Source: Deferribacteres bacterium
GTDB lineage: Bacteria; Zhuqueibacterota; Zhuqueibacteria; Zhuqueibacterales; Geothermadaptataceae
Length of the DNA stretch: 64,000 nucleotides
Reading direction: 5' to 3'
Assembly (NCBI GenBank): GCA_020633655.1
Contig: JACKDF010000003.1
Location: 124,001-188,000, forward strand
Positions within the stretch are counted from its first letter, which is position 1, and each line of letters begins with the position of its first letter. This document shows positions 9,146-20,059 of this stretch, one piece after another. The notes below the pieces were generated by a model that was not told the DNA's origin, made no database searches, and saw only the letters and a program-made list of their open reading frames with translations. The position numbers and the translations under genes are program-made.

Positions 9146-11674
9146 ATGCCCTCCAATCTCTCATCTCGCGATATATCTGAAACTGCAAATCAAACATCTG
9201 ATCCCATGAACGTTACAGTGGCACACGAATCGGATTCTAACAATGATATGTCTGTTGAAGATGTTTTGAAATTAATTCGCTATCATTTGAAATACTCTCT
9301 TGGTCTTAATCCGGAGGAAGCGAAACTCTGCCATATGTATCAGGCTGTTGCTTTGGCCATTCGTGAAAAAGTAATTGATCGACAATTGGAGACAGAAAAA
9401 CGCTTCAATGGGAAAAAAGTAAAACGAGTGCATTATCTTTCTCTGGAATTTCTTGTTGGCCGATCACTTGTTAATAATTTATGTAATTTAAATTTATATC
9501 CGGTTTATAAGGAAGCACTTCAGAAATTAAATTTTGATCTCGGTGAAATTGAAGACGCTGAACACGATGCTGCACTTGGCAATGGTGGACTTGGGCGATT
9601 AGCAGCATGTTTTGTCGACTCTATGGCGACGCTTTCTATTCCAGGTTATGGTTATGGAATTAATTATGAGTTTGGACTTTTTCAGCAAAAAATAAACAAT
9701 GGATATCAACAGGAATTACCTGATAACTGGTTACGTGAAAAAACACCGTGGCAAATCGAGCGTATTGATGAAGCGATTCTGGTCCCTGTTTATGGCTCAA
9801 TTCAACACGAATCAGATCGTGGAGGCAACTACAATCCCATGTGGCTGGACTGGCAACTGGTTGTTGGTGTTCCTCATGATATGCCAGTGGTTGGGTACGG
9901 CGGTCATACGGTCACAACGATTCGCTTGTATACAGCTCGAGCATCCTCTGAATTCAACATGAAAATATTCAATCAGGGCGACTATTTCGATGCTGTAAAC
10001 CATAAAATCCTTTCGGAAACCATATCAAAAGTTCTTTATCCTGCAGATTCTTTCGCTGCCGGTCGCGAATTAAGACTTGTTCAGGAGTATTTCCTTGTTG
10101 CCTGTTCACTACGGGATATTATCCGCAAGCATGAACGTTCTGGTTCTTCCATTTTTGATTTCCCTCTCAAAAATGCACTACAACTAAACGATACGCATCC
10201 CGCCCTTGCAGTTGTGGAATTGATGCGAATATTCATCGATGAATACGATATTCCCTGGGACAAAAGCTGGGATATGACAGTAGCCACATTTGGCTACACA
10301 AACCACACTCTATTACCGGAAGCATTGGAAAAATGGAGTATTCCATTAATCGAAAAAGTAATCCCAAGGCATTTGCAACTTATCTATGAAATCAACCGCC
10401 GTTTTATTGCACAACTCAATCAAAAGTGGCTGAGTGGTGAACGGCAACAACAGCTTTCTATTATTGAAGAGGGAGAAACAAAACAAATTCGAATGGCAAA
10501 CCTGGCGATTGTCGGAAGTCATTCCGTTAATGGTGTGGCTAAGTTGCATTCGGAGCTGATTAAAAAAAATCTCATACCAGATTTTTATGCATTATGGCCT
10601 GAAAAATTCAACAACAAAACGAATGGCATAACCCAGCGACGCTGGCTCCTGGTCAGCAATCCCCAGTTGGCTGGATTAATTACGGAAACAATAGGGGAAA
10701 AGTGGATATACAGTTTGGATCATTTGAAAGGTCTTGAGGCCATCGCCGATGATATCCCTTTTCAGGAAAAATTCCGCAAAATCAAACAAGACAACAAGAA
10801 TAAACTTGCAGCACTAATCAAAGAAGAAACATATTATAGCGTTGATCCTGAGTCACTTTTTGATGTACAAGTGAAGCGTATCCATGAATACAAACGGCAG
10901 TTACTCAATATATTGCACGTGATTCATCAGTATCTGACTATTGTGGAGGACAACCTTGATTTACCGTGGCCCAAAACATATATATTTGCAGGCAAAGCTG
11001 CTCCGGGTTACCAGATGGCAAAACTCATTATTAAACTCATCAATTCTGTCGCAGAAGTAATCAATCACGATTCCCGTGTGAAAAACCAGTTAAAGGTAAT
11101 TTTTATACCAGATTATCGCGTTACCCTCGCTGAAAAGATCATTCCGGCAACCGAACTCAGCGAACAGATATCAACCGCCGGGAAAGAGGCTTCCGGAACC
11201 AGCAATATGAAATTTATTCTCAATGGTGCTGTTACCATCGGAACACTTGACGGTGCCAATATCGAAATTAAAGAGGAAGTAGGGGATGAAAACATATTCA
11301 TTTTTGGGGCTACAGCCAGTGAAATTCAATCCGCATTTGCAAAGGGGTTGTACAAGCCATGGGACCATTACAATAAAAATATTCATATCCGGCGAGTTTT
11401 AGATGCAATGAACTCCTCCATGTTTAATACCGACGAACCTAATATTTTCAAACCACTTTTTGACACCTTGGTCTACTCGGCAGATCAATACTACCATCTC
11501 GGGGATTTTAGTTCCTATGCTGAGACACAAACCAAAGCTCTCCGGGAATATACCCACAAAAACAACTGGACAAACAAGGCAATTTTAAATGTTGCTCGAT
11601 CAGGATATTTTTCCAGTGATCGAACAATTATGGAATATGCTCAGGATATTTGGGGTGTGGAACAAGTCGAATAA
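9146..11674 (+). CDS. glgP: Glycogen/starch/alpha-glucan phosphorylase
   Basis: An 842-residue GT35 phosphorylase that releases glucose 1-phosphate from alpha-1,4-glucans with pyridoxal phosphate. The cofactor lysine lies in EASGTSNMKFILNGA (about residue 689), and the N-terminal half has the family block YLSLEFLVGRSL and AALGNGGLGRLAACF. The length is typical of the maltodextrin/glycogen type. Start: the open frame reaches back to a TTG at 9104, but the ATG at 9146 has an AGGA eight bases upstream and is preferred; the first about 35 residues are still poorly conserved and Ser/Asn-rich. Genes for central sugar metabolism follow (phosphoglycerate kinase), consistent with storage-glucan use. 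Confidence 0.93.
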   Translation: MPSNLSSRDISETANQTSDPMNVTVAHESDSNNDMSVEDVLKLIRYHLKYSLGLNPEEAKLCHMYQAVALAIREKVIDRQLETEKRFNGKKVKRVHYLSLEFLVGRSLVNNLCNLNLYPVYKEALQKLNFDLGEIEDAEHDAALGNGGLGRLAACFVDSMATLSIPGYGYGINYEFGLFQQKINNGYQQELPDNWLREKTPWQIERIDEAILVPVYGSIQHESDRGGNYNPMWLDWQLVVGVPHDMPVVGYGGHTVTTIRLYTARASSEFNMKIFNQGDYFDAVNHKILSETISKVLYPADSFAAGRELRLVQEYFLVACSLRDIIRKHERSGSSIFDFPLKNALQLNDTHPALAVVELMRIFIDEYDIPWDKSWDMTVATFGYTNHTLLPEALEKWSIPLIEKVIPRHLQLIYEINRRFIAQLNQKWLSGERQQQLSIIEEGETKQIRMANLAIVGSHSVNGVAKLHSELIKKNLIPDFYALWPEKFNNKTNGITQRRWLLVSNPQLAGLITETIGEKWIYSLDHLKGLEAIADDIPFQEKFRKIKQDNKNKLAALIKEETYYSVDPESLFDVQVKRIHEYKRQLLNILHVIHQYLTIVEDNLDLPWPKTYIFAGKAAPGYQMAKLIIKLINSVAEVINHDSRVKNQLKVIFIPDYRVTLAEKIIPATELSEQISTAGKEASGTSNMKFILNGAVTIGTLDGANIEIKEEVGDENIFIFGATASEIQSAFAKGLYKPWDHYNKNIHIRRVLDAMNSSMFNTDEPNIFKPLFDTLVYSADQYYHLGDFSSYAETQTKALREYTHKNNWTNKAILNVARSGYFSSDRTIMEYAQDIWGVEQVE

Positions 11675-11870
11675 TCATTCCTATAATTCTTGACTTTTCA
11701 CGTAAAAATCTTAATTTCAAACCGTTTTTAATTTGAATGATTTTTGTAGTTGGATATACATTTCTGTTATTCTCTTAAGCAGCAATCCCCCTGCATTTTC
11801 ATTTCAAACTTCTTGTATTCAAACGAGTTGCAGATTCAAATGAGAAATTCACCACTTACCAGGGATTTAA

Positions 11871-13004
11871 ATGCGAATTGCGATAATAAAAGAAAAAAGC
11901 ATTGAAGAAAACAGAGTTGCAATTACACCGGCTGGTGTCAATGCCCTCGTAAAATCCGGTTTGGAAATTATCATTGAGGAAGGTGCGGGTGTTGGCTGCG
12001 GTTTCAGTGATGACACCTACTTTATCGCCGGGGCAAAACATGCTGCTGATTTTCAGGAAGCACTCGATTTCGCAGATGTTATTGTCAAAGTTTTACCGCC
12101 CAATGATGAAGAAGCAATCCATCTCCGTTCCAATCATGTGCTTTTTTCTTTTAACCAGCTTTCCTTGCGAACGCGTCGCAGTGTTGATTCTCTTCTGAAA
12201 AACAGAGTTAACTCGATGGGGATTGAATTGATTTTATCACCTAACAAATCAAATCCTGTCCTCGTTGCAATTAGCGAACTTGCCGGAAAAATGTTGCCAC
12301 AAATCGCTGGACGATATCTGGAAAGCACTTCCGGAGGACGGGGAATTGTGCTCAGTGGTGGTCCCGGCGTTCCATCGGCTAATGTCGTGATATTAGGGGC
12401 TGGTGCCGTTGGTTTGAGTGCTGCAAAATGCTTTCTCGGCCTCGGGTGCCAGGTACACATTCTCGATCGTAATATTGAGGCCCTTCGTACTGTAGACCGC
12501 GCTTTTGATGGCAGAGTCATCACACTCCCGGCAACACCTCTGGATATTGAAAAAACAGCACGTTTTGCGGATGTCTTGATAGGAGCAGTACATATTTCTG
12601 GTGAACAGACACCACGTATCGTCTCACGAAAAGTAGTGCGGGAAATGAAAGCCGGGGCTGTAATTATCGACATGTCTGTAGATCAGGGCGGTTGCTTTGA
12701 GACGTCCAAACCCACTACACTGAGCGATCCCGTTTACATCGAGCATGATGTTATTCACTACTGTGTTCCGAATATTTTATCCTGTGTTGCACGTTCTGCT
12801 TCACACGTTTTAAACCAGGTTGTATTGGAGATTGTACGGGATATCGCTGCTCGAGGCTTTGAAGATACATTAAGGGAAAACAGTCATTACCAACATGGAT
12901 TATTAACTTATAACGGTATTTGCACTAATCAGGGATTGGCCAATATGCTTGGTATATCCAGTGTGATACCGGCATCGTTAATTGTTTCATCTTCAAGAAA
13001 TTAA
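11871..13004 (+). CDS. Divergent alanine dehydrogenase-like protein
   Basis: A 377-residue member of the alanine dehydrogenase / PNT N-terminal family. It keeps the N-terminal KEKSIEENRVAITP block with the substrate-binding Arg, a Lys in VIVKVLPP, the Rossmann motif ILGAGAVGLSAAK and the DQGG motif with its Asp. The catalytic His of alanine dehydrogenase, present in the second copy of this window as TYFHFAA, is replaced by Gln here (SFNQLSL). A normal alanine dehydrogenase is encoded at 53191-54306. The missing His suggests a different 2-oxoacid/amino acid substrate or a non-catalytic role. It lies 20 bases before pgk and may be co-transcribed. Confidence 0.78.
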   Translation: MRIAIIKEKSIEENRVAITPAGVNALVKSGLEIIIEEGAGVGCGFSDDTYFIAGAKHAADFQEALDFADVIVKVLPPNDEEAIHLRSNHVLFSFNQLSLRTRRSVDSLLKNRVNSMGIELILSPNKSNPVLVAISELAGKMLPQIAGRYLESTSGGRGIVLSGGPGVPSANVVILGAGAVGLSAAKCFLGLGCQVHILDRNIEALRTVDRAFDGRVITLPATPLDIEKTARFADVLIGAVHISGEQTPRIVSRKVVREMKAGAVIIDMSVDQGGCFETSKPTTLSDPVYIEHDVIHYCVPNILSCVARSASHVLNQVVLEIVRDIAARGFEDTLRENSHYQHGLLTYNGICTNQGLANMLGISSVIPASLIVSSSRN

Positions 13005-13024
13005 AACAATAAAGGAGATTTATA

Positions 13025-14218
13025 ATGAATAAATTGACCATTGATAAGGTCAAACTTCAGGGAAAACGTGTCTTGATGCGCGTTGATTTTAATGTCCCGC
13101 TCAAAGATGGAGTCGTAACAGATGATACGCGCATTCGAAGTGCGCTTCCGAGTATAAAAAAAGTAATAGACGAAGGCGGTAAACTCATTTTAATGTCCCA
13201 TCTCGGCCGCCCAAAAGGAGAAGTGAAACCAGAGCTGAGCCTCAAACCTGCTGCCGAACGACTAAGCGACTTGCTTGGGAAATATGTTGCTATCGCTCCG
13301 GATTGTATCGGTAGTGAAACTAGTGAAATGGTGAGTAAACTAAACAACGGCGATGTTTTGCTCCTTGAAAATCTACGTTATCATCTGGCAGAAACAAAAA
13401 ATGATGAAGCATTTTCAAAAGAGCTCGCATCTTTTGCGGATGTTTACATCAATGATGCTTTTGGCACGGCGCACCGCGCGCATGCAAGCACAGCTGGCGT
13501 AACACAATTTATTGACATATGTGCTGCTGGCTATCTTATGACAGCTGAACTTGAATCTTTGGGACGCTTACTGCACGGTGCGGAAAAACCATACGTTGCC
13601 ATTCTGGGTGGCGCAAAAGTATCCGACAAAATCGAAGTAATTAACAATCTGCTCGGAACGGTCAATAATATTCTCATCGGCGGTGGCATGGCCTATACCT
13701 TCCTGAAAACACAAAATCATGCAATCGGCAACTCTCTATTGGAAGAAGATAAAATTGATGTAGCACAGGCCGCCCTGGAAAAAGCAGGCGATGGCACGAA
13801 AGTCAAAATCAATTTACCGGTTGATCACGTTGTAGCAACAGGAATTGATGCCGAATCCTGTACGACGACAAGCGGTGCAGAAATAGCAGGCTCACTCGTT
13901 GGTGTGGATGTCGGTCCCAAAACAATTGAGGAATATGTTGAAATCATTAAAAATGCAAAGACTATCTTCTGGAATGGCCCAATGGGTGTCTTTGAAAACC
14001 CGGCATTTTCCAAAGGAACCCTTGCTATCGCTCAAGCTGTTGCTGAAGCAACCGATGCTGGCGCCTTCAGTGTTGTTGGTGGAGGGGATAGTGTTTCAGC
14101 CCTCAATAAATCGGGATTGAGCGATAAAATTTCACACGTTTCCACCGGTGGTGGAGCATCCCTGGAATTTATGACGGGTAAGATACTACCCGGTGTTGAT
14201 GTTCTGAATAATGCATGA
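13025..14218 (+). CDS. pgk: Phosphoglycerate kinase
   Basis: A 397-residue phosphoglycerate kinase, interconverting 1,3-bisphosphoglycerate plus ADP and 3-phosphoglycerate plus ATP in glycolysis. Signature RVDFNVPLKDG near the start, SHLGRPKG, the LGGAKVSDKI block in the middle and the nucleotide loop VVGGGDSVSAL near the end. The length matches the bacterial family. A GGAGATTTATA ribosome site precedes the ATG. A strong hairpin closes the gene. Confidence 0.96.
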   Translation: MNKLTIDKVKLQGKRVLMRVDFNVPLKDGVVTDDTRIRSALPSIKKVIDEGGKLILMSHLGRPKGEVKPELSLKPAAERLSDLLGKYVAIAPDCIGSETSEMVSKLNNGDVLLLENLRYHLAETKNDEAFSKELASFADVYINDAFGTAHRAHASTAGVTQFIDICAAGYLMTAELESLGRLLHGAEKPYVAILGGAKVSDKIEVINNLLGTVNNILIGGGMAYTFLKTQNHAIGNSLLEEDKIDVAQAALEKAGDGTKVKINLPVDHVVATGIDAESCTTTSGAEIAGSLVGVDVGPKTIEEYVEIIKNAKTIFWNGPMGVFENPAFSKGTLAIAQAVAEATDAGAFSVVGGGDSVSALNKSGLSDKISHVSTGGGASLEFMTGKILPGVDVLNNA

Positions 14219-14232
14219 TTCTTCTCTCATAA

Positions 14233-14270
14233 GATAAAAGAGGCGGGCAGGGAATTCTGCCTCTTTTATC
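14233..14270 (+). terminator. Terminator after pgk
   Basis: A 12-bp perfect inverted repeat GATAAAAGAGGC / GCCTCTTTTATC with a 14-nt loop, 14 bases after the pgk stop. The T-rich part is inside the right arm rather than after it. Confidence 0.65.
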
Positions 14271-14620
14271 CAGCCGTTTATGAATTCATTCTGCACACAT
14301 TTTTGCCAACCGCTGAACATATCCCAGTGCTTGTTCCCACAACCGTTTAATTCGACAACATTACAACCTGTGAAAAATTATAAGTTACTTATCCGAATAC
14401 ATTTACCTGTAATCCACCTGAGACAGTAGTGTATCTAAATAGTCGTCAGTGTAATTCAACTTCGTCTTGAGATAACGATAGAAGCCCGAAATTCGCACAC
14501 AGGTGAACTGGAACTCGGCATTGCAGAAAAAGTATTGAGATTTTGTGTTAAAAGGTATGATTATTGAAGTAAATTTGGCTTAAGTCATCCTTGAGAAATA
14601 CCACTTAGAAATTGAACATC
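14271..14620. other. Intergenic region before the first C25 protease gene
   Basis: About 350 bp between the pgk terminator and the protease gene. No ORF with family resemblance, tRNA or clear repeat is seen. It should hold the promoter and leader of the protease gene. Confidence 0.4.
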
Positions 14621-17600
14621 ATGGAATTAACTGATATCAAATCCATCTTACGTTTTACAAAGACAAACGCCTTCGGTAAAGGACTAATTTTTCTCTCTTT
14701 ATTCGTGCAACAAACCAGTGCACAGATAGCAAACGTCAATATTATCGAAAATTCAGCAAAACTTGTGCGTTTTGAAATGACAATTCCGGATAGTATTATC
14801 AGGCAATCAATTCAAAAATCAACACAAAACGAATTCGACCAATCCGGCAACTTCACAACTCCTGCTTTCCTGATACCCTCCGATGGTGATTTTCAATTCC
14901 AGTTAACTTTTAACGGCAAGACGTTTACCGGACAGGCTGCGAATGCATTCCTACGAATAAAAGAAGTTGGCCGGTGGCGTGGATTTCGTTTAGGAACACT
15001 CCAAACGACAGCTCAAGCCCTTAAAAATTTTAAAGATGGAAAAATTCAAGCAGCAATCAGTTTTTCAAATTTGAAAAAACAAACCGTTCCATCAGAGAAT
15101 GAACTAAAAACTCTTAAGCATGTTATAAACGGCCAGCACGCAGCATATTTTCGTAAAGAGCCAACCAGTACGATTCAAACCACAACTCTCGAGCACGATG
15201 AAAAAATTAAAATTGAACTTCGTGAAAATGGATTTTATCGAATAACTGTTGCAGAAATCCTGGCTACAGGTTTTGATTTGGACATCAATTTACCTGCAAA
15301 GCTTCACCTTCATAACAAGGGGAATGAAGTCCCAATTTATATAAAACACGTGCAAAGCACTTCACTTTCACCTTTGGACGAAATTTGGTTCTATGGCCAA
15401 CGACTCCCTGGTGATTCCAGTTGGTTTAATGAAGAAACGGAAACCAACGTATATTTCCTTTCCCAGAACACAACTGATGGCTTGCGCTATTCATTACACA
15501 ACACAATTGGTACAATTGACAACCCTTCCGCTTCTGGTTTTATCCAAAAAATTCATTTTGAATTAGACAAAGAATACAACCATGGCGATACTGATCTCGA
15601 ATTGTATATCACGGATCGTGTACCTGGCGAGGGCTGGTACTGGCGCCGTTTTGGCCCTGGAAATTTCATACAAAATTTTGAACTACCCGAATTAATTGAA
15701 ACCGGTGATAACTGCACGCTTCGTGTTTATTTCCGAGGTAAAACAGCCAATTCAATAAAACCGAACCATCACCTTGTTCTAAAAATCAACGGTTATGAAT
15801 TCGCGGATACACTTTTTTCAGACAACGCAGATATCGTATTAGAAAGAGATATCCCGGGCACCTGGTTTAGAAATGGGTCAAATACCCTCGGGATTGAGCT
15901 CCCGGGAGATACAGATGTACCCAATGAAAGAATTGATTTGCAGTGGATTGAAGTGGAATATCCTCGAGCTTTCAATACAGCTTTAAACCGATTACAATTT
16001 GAGCAACCCGCGAATTCGGTTGACGATAGTCTTCAATACCAGATCACAGGTTTTGAACAGGATGAAATTCATATATTTAATTTAACCACCCAAGAAAAAC
16101 TCACGGGATACAGAATTGAACAAAATGGAATTGCATTTCGTGCAGCTTTCCGTGATACCAGGGCTGATACTGCGGTTTATTTTGCTGTAACGCCGTACGG
16201 ATTTTTATCGCCGGACACACTATTTCGCATAAAATCAAACGATTTGCAATCGACGCAAAATACTGCAGACTTGATAATTATTGCTCATGCCAAATTTCTT
16301 ACAGAGGCAGAACGTTTGGCTGCTCATCGAAGAAGTGTTTCCGGATTGCGTGTAAAAGTTGTCGATATAGCTGATGTATACAATCAATTTAACTACGGTA
16401 TATTTGCGGCGCAGGCAATCAAGGATTTTTTAAATTATGCCTATTCATCCTGGCAGTATCCAGCTCCACAATTTGCACTACTCCTTGGCGATGGATGCTG
16501 GGATCCTCGAAAAATTGGAGGAGATGCTGTTCAAACTACCTTCATCCCGGTTTTAGGGAATCCTGTCAGTGACAGCCGCCTTGTTTGCTTCGATGGACCT
16601 GAAGATTTTCTTCCGGATATGTTCATCGGTCGTCTTCCGGTGTATACTCAGGAAGAAGCTTCGGTAATCGTCGACAAAATAATTCAATACGACCTCGAGC
16701 CAATCCCCACTCATATAAAAAAGTTTGCCTTCTTAAACGGTGGCATAAATACGGATGAGCAACTTCAGTTTCGTGCCCAAAGTGAGGAACTGATTAACCG
16801 TTACATTGATCCAGCTCCCGTTGCCGGAGAACCCATCCGAATTTATAAGGACACGGACGGGAGAACAGAAGGGGAGATGCAGCCGGAAATTTTACAAACT
16901 TTTGCCGATGGCGTGAGCACATTCGTATTTTCTGGCCATGCTGCAAGCAGCACCTGGGAAACAATGCTGCAAAATGAGGATATTGACAAATTACAAAATA
17001 TCGATAAACTCCCCGTTGTTTTCAGCATGACCTGTCATACCGGCAAATTTGCAGAACCCCGCCAGGTCAGCTTCGCAGAAGACTTTATGCGATTGCCACA
17101 GCGTGGCGCGGCAGCATTTTGGGGAACGAGTGGTTGGGGTTGGATCACCCAGGATGGTTGGCTGCTCGATGGTTTGTTTAATTCCCTTGCCATAGACAGC
17201 GTGCGCGAAATAGGTGCCCTAGTAACCGCTGCCAAACTAAAATTACACACGCAACATCCGCAGACAGATGGCCGCAATGTAAACGTTATCGATCAGTATA
17301 CACTTTTTGGCGATCCGTCCATGAAATTGAAACTGCCCCTTCAGCCGGATTTGTACGTTCCCCCACAAGTAATAAGTACAGAACCGGAGACTTTAAGTGA
17401 GTTGGATTCTATCACTGTTTTGATTGTGAAAATTGAAAACCTGGGGCTCGCAACTACAGATTCTGTTGAAATCAACACGGATATTTTTAACAGTGAAAAT
17501 TCCTTAATTTTCTCTACGAGGAGTCGCATCGCGCCAATTGGCTTACGTGATTCACTTCGAATTTACTGGACGGGACAAAATCGTCGGGGACCCTATAAAG

Positions 17601-19840
17601 TACAATTGGTTGTCAATCCATTAAACAGCATTGGAGAAGTTCGCTTCGATAATAATTCGCTTTCTCAGGAAATATATTTTTACTCCTCAAATTTAACAAT
17701 TGCTGAACCTGCTGTTCTTACGCAGATTTCTGAAACCCAACCTACGCTTTACGTCTATAACCCGGAAATATCGCAGGAATCCTCCGCTTCTTATGAATTT
17801 GAGATAGATACGTTGTCAAATTTCACAAGCCCTTTCTTGATCCAGTCAGAAAAAGTGAATGAACAGCACGTTCGAACAGGGTGGAAGGTGTCGTCTGTTT
17901 TGGCGGATGGCCTCTACTTTTGGCGTTGCCGTCGGAATACAGAATCAATCCAAAGTCCGTGGGTGAATGCCTATTTTTGGATTAATTCCGGCAGCAGCGA
18001 TTGGAGTTTTCGTCAAGAGAAACAGTTCTGGCCTCAGAATGGAACGACTTATGGTACTCAGTCATCCGGTATTTTATTGCCACTTGACAACTCAAAAACA
18101 AAGACGCTCCAGGTCCGTTCCCTCGGGTTTTCGGATGGCAACGGTTATTGCGACCTGATAATTGATGGACAGAAAATAAATACCAACACAGATTTTCGTG
18201 GGCACAATTTATTAAGTATAGACCCGGTTTCACAACAAATAACCGTTGGTCCCTTGAATTTCAATACATCCAGTTCAAATACTGCATCGGATAGTATGGC
18301 AGCCGTATTGAGAGACTTGCCAGATCGCTCAATGCTGCTTATAGGCATTCATGGTGATGGAAGTGAGGCAATAACGGAGGCAGCATTACAAGAATTCGAA
18401 AATTTTGGCAGCGCTTTTTCAGGAGATGTCTCGTTAAACGATTCCTGGAGCTTGATAGGTGTAAAAGGAGCGACCGACAAATCCAAAACAGAAAAACGAA
18501 CTGCCAATGGTCTGGGACCTGCAGTTGTCAGTGATACAATGCTTCAATTTGTTCAGAATGGCGAATTTTATTCCCAGCCCCTGGGACCCGCACTTTCCTG
18601 GGGAGTTTTGCATTTCGTGCAGGACACTTTTCGGCTTATTCCCGGTCCTACTGAAATTGCAAATATGCACATTAATATTGAGGGAAAATTAAATTCCCAA
18701 GTGGCCTGGATGAAAATAAACGAGTTTTCGCAAAGTGGTGAGTATGATTTGTCTGCAATTGATGTATCTCAGTTTCCCTACCTTCGATTACACGCAATTT
18801 TTACGGATGATGATGGTCTCGATTCACCGGTTTTGAGAAGCTGGCAACTAAGTTATGAACCTGCCGGAGATATTGCTATTGATCCGACATCTGTCAATTT
18901 AAGTGCGGATTCATTACTTGCGGGTGAGAATATTCGCTTGTCTGCGGATATCTACGCTTTCAATGCATTCACAAAAGACTCTGTTGGTATTGCTCTGTCC
19001 GTGGTAAATGATTTGGGGGATTATTCAACGCTCAACTCGAAAAAAATTAAAATTCCCTATAATAATAGTACGCGAGTCAGCTTCGATTTTATGCTTGCAA
19101 CTCAGGGTTCACATCGGTTAAAACTTGATATTGATAACTTGAATGAAGTTGCTGAAAGCCATGAACTTAACAACACTGTGAATTTAACAGCATTTTCGCG
19201 TCGTGACGAAGAGCCACCTTCAATACAAATTTTTGTTGATAGTAAAACGCCCCTGAACAATGAATACATTTCCGCGACTCCACTCATTCTCTATGAAATC
19301 TATGATGACAGTCCTGCGGCGATACAGGACACGAGCAATTTTGTCCTGTATCTCGACAACAAGCGCATTTATTTTAATTCTCCACAACCGGACATGGAGC
19401 TCCTGCCAAAAAATGAAGACAAATTACGGGCACAGATTCTGTTTGAACCAGACTTGACACCCGGGAATCATATACTATCGATTGAAGTAACAGACGCGTT
19501 CGGGTACAAGAACAATTTATTACAAGAATTGAAAGTTGCCGAGAATTTTGCCCTGTATGATGTTCTCAATTATCCAAATCCTTTTTCATCAGAAACTGTT
19601 TTTACATTTTTTCTTACACAGGAAGCGCAATCTGTACAAATTAAAATTTTCACCGTCACCGGAAAACTAATCCAGGTGCTCGAAAACTATTCTCCTGAAA
19701 TCGGTTACAATCAAATACCCTGGGATAGTCGTGACCATGATTTCGACTTGCTCGCAAATGGAATTTACCTTTATAAAGTAATTGCAAAACAGAACGACAA
19801 AACCGTTGAATTCATCGGAAAAGCTGCTATTGCACGTTAA
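14621..19840 (+). CDS. Giant gingipain-like (C25) secreted protease with type IX sorting domain
   Basis: A 1739-residue exported protein. A signal peptide ends near FVQQTSAQ. The N-terminal part resembles the gingipain/PorU pro-region (the block ENGFYRITVAEILATGFD and EIWFYGQRLPGDSSWF). The C25 caspase-like domain follows, with the His in VFSGHAASS (residue 773) and the Cys in SMTCHTGKF (residue 805), and a LLLGDGCWDPR block before them. Then come beta-rich CARDB-like repeats and, at the end, a sorting domain starting NYPNPFSSETVFTF. It is probably carried across the outer membrane by the type IX system whose porU-porV genes lie at 36052-41859. ATG 14621 is chosen over the TTG at 14612; the ribosome site is weak. 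Confidence 0.85.
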   Translation: MELTDIKSILRFTKTNAFGKGLIFLSLFVQQTSAQIANVNIIENSAKLVRFEMTIPDSIIRQSIQKSTQNEFDQSGNFTTPAFLIPSDGDFQFQLTFNGKTFTGQAANAFLRIKEVGRWRGFRLGTLQTTAQALKNFKDGKIQAAISFSNLKKQTVPSENELKTLKHVINGQHAAYFRKEPTSTIQTTTLEHDEKIKIELRENGFYRITVAEILATGFDLDINLPAKLHLHNKGNEVPIYIKHVQSTSLSPLDEIWFYGQRLPGDSSWFNEETETNVYFLSQNTTDGLRYSLHNTIGTIDNPSASGFIQKIHFELDKEYNHGDTDLELYITDRVPGEGWYWRRFGPGNFIQNFELPELIETGDNCTLRVYFRGKTANSIKPNHHLVLKINGYEFADTLFSDNADIVLERDIPGTWFRNGSNTLGIELPGDTDVPNERIDLQWIEVEYPRAFNTALNRLQFEQPANSVDDSLQYQITGFEQDEIHIFNLTTQEKLTGYRIEQNGIAFRAAFRDTRADTAVYFAVTPYGFLSPDTLFRIKSNDLQSTQNTADLIIIAHAKFLTEAERLAAHRRSVSGLRVKVVDIADVYNQFNYGIFAAQAIKDFLNYAYSSWQYPAPQFALLLGDGCWDPRKIGGDAVQTTFIPVLGNPVSDSRLVCFDGPEDFLPDMFIGRLPVYTQEEASVIVDKIIQYDLEPIPTHIKKFAFLNGGINTDEQLQFRAQSEELINRYIDPAPVAGEPIRIYKDTDGRTEGEMQPEILQTFADGVSTFVFSGHAASSTWETMLQNEDIDKLQNIDKLPVVFSMTCHTGKFAEPRQVSFAEDFMRLPQRGAAAFWGTSGWGWITQDGWLLDGLFNSLAIDSVREIGALVTAAKLKLHTQHPQTDGRNVNVIDQYTLFGDPSMKLKLPLQPDLYVPPQVISTEPETLSELDSITVLIVKIENLGLATTDSVEINTDIFNSENSLIFSTRSRIAPIGLRDSLRIYWTGQNRRGPYKVQLVVNPLNSIGEVRFDNNSLSQEIYFYSSNLTIAEPAVLTQISETQPTLYVYNPEISQESSASYEFEIDTLSNFTSPFLIQSEKVNEQHVRTGWKVSSVLADGLYFWRCRRNTESIQSPWVNAYFWINSGSSDWSFRQEKQFWPQNGTTYGTQSSGILLPLDNSKTKTLQVRSLGFSDGNGYCDLIIDGQKINTNTDFRGHNLLSIDPVSQQITVGPLNFNTSSSNTASDSMAAVLRDLPDRSMLLIGIHGDGSEAITEAALQEFENFGSAFSGDVSLNDSWSLIGVKGATDKSKTEKRTANGLGPAVVSDTMLQFVQNGEFYSQPLGPALSWGVLHFVQDTFRLIPGPTEIANMHINIEGKLNSQVAWMKINEFSQSGEYDLSAIDVSQFPYLRLHAIFTDDDGLDSPVLRSWQLSYEPAGDIAIDPTSVNLSADSLLAGENIRLSADIYAFNAFTKDSVGIALSVVNDLGDYSTLNSKKIKIPYNNSTRVSFDFMLATQGSHRLKLDIDNLNEVAESHELNNTVNLTAFSRRDEEPPSIQIFVDSKTPLNNEYISATPLILYEIYDDSPAAIQDTSNFVLYLDNKRIYFNSPQPDMELLPKNEDKLRAQILFEPDLTPGNHILSIEVTDAFGYKNNLLQELKVAENFALYDVLNYPNPFSSETVFTFFLTQEAQSVQIKIFTVTGKLIQVLENYSPEIGYNQIPWDSRDHDFDLLANGIYLYKVIAKQNDKTVEFIGKAAIAR

Positions 19841-20059
19841 ATACTTTCCATCCACACTTTAGTTTTGGGATTCGGAACATAAATTCTACTTGATATCCTG
19901 CATTTTTAAGTTTTTTGTTGAAGGTCCTTTCGATAATTTTATTTTATTCCGACTTTTCCTGCAACGGAATAATTCCATCTATCACCGCGTTTTTGAAACA
20001 TCTTTTCACGAAGAATGAATTTGGAATGTTTTAATTCGAATTTTTAAGGAGAAACAGAA

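Noticed and set aside
19944..19972. 8-bp hairpin TTATTCCG/CGGAATAA between the C25 protease and glycosyltransferase genes
   Set aside because: Short, with no T run, and about 100 bases from the stop; too weak to call a terminator.
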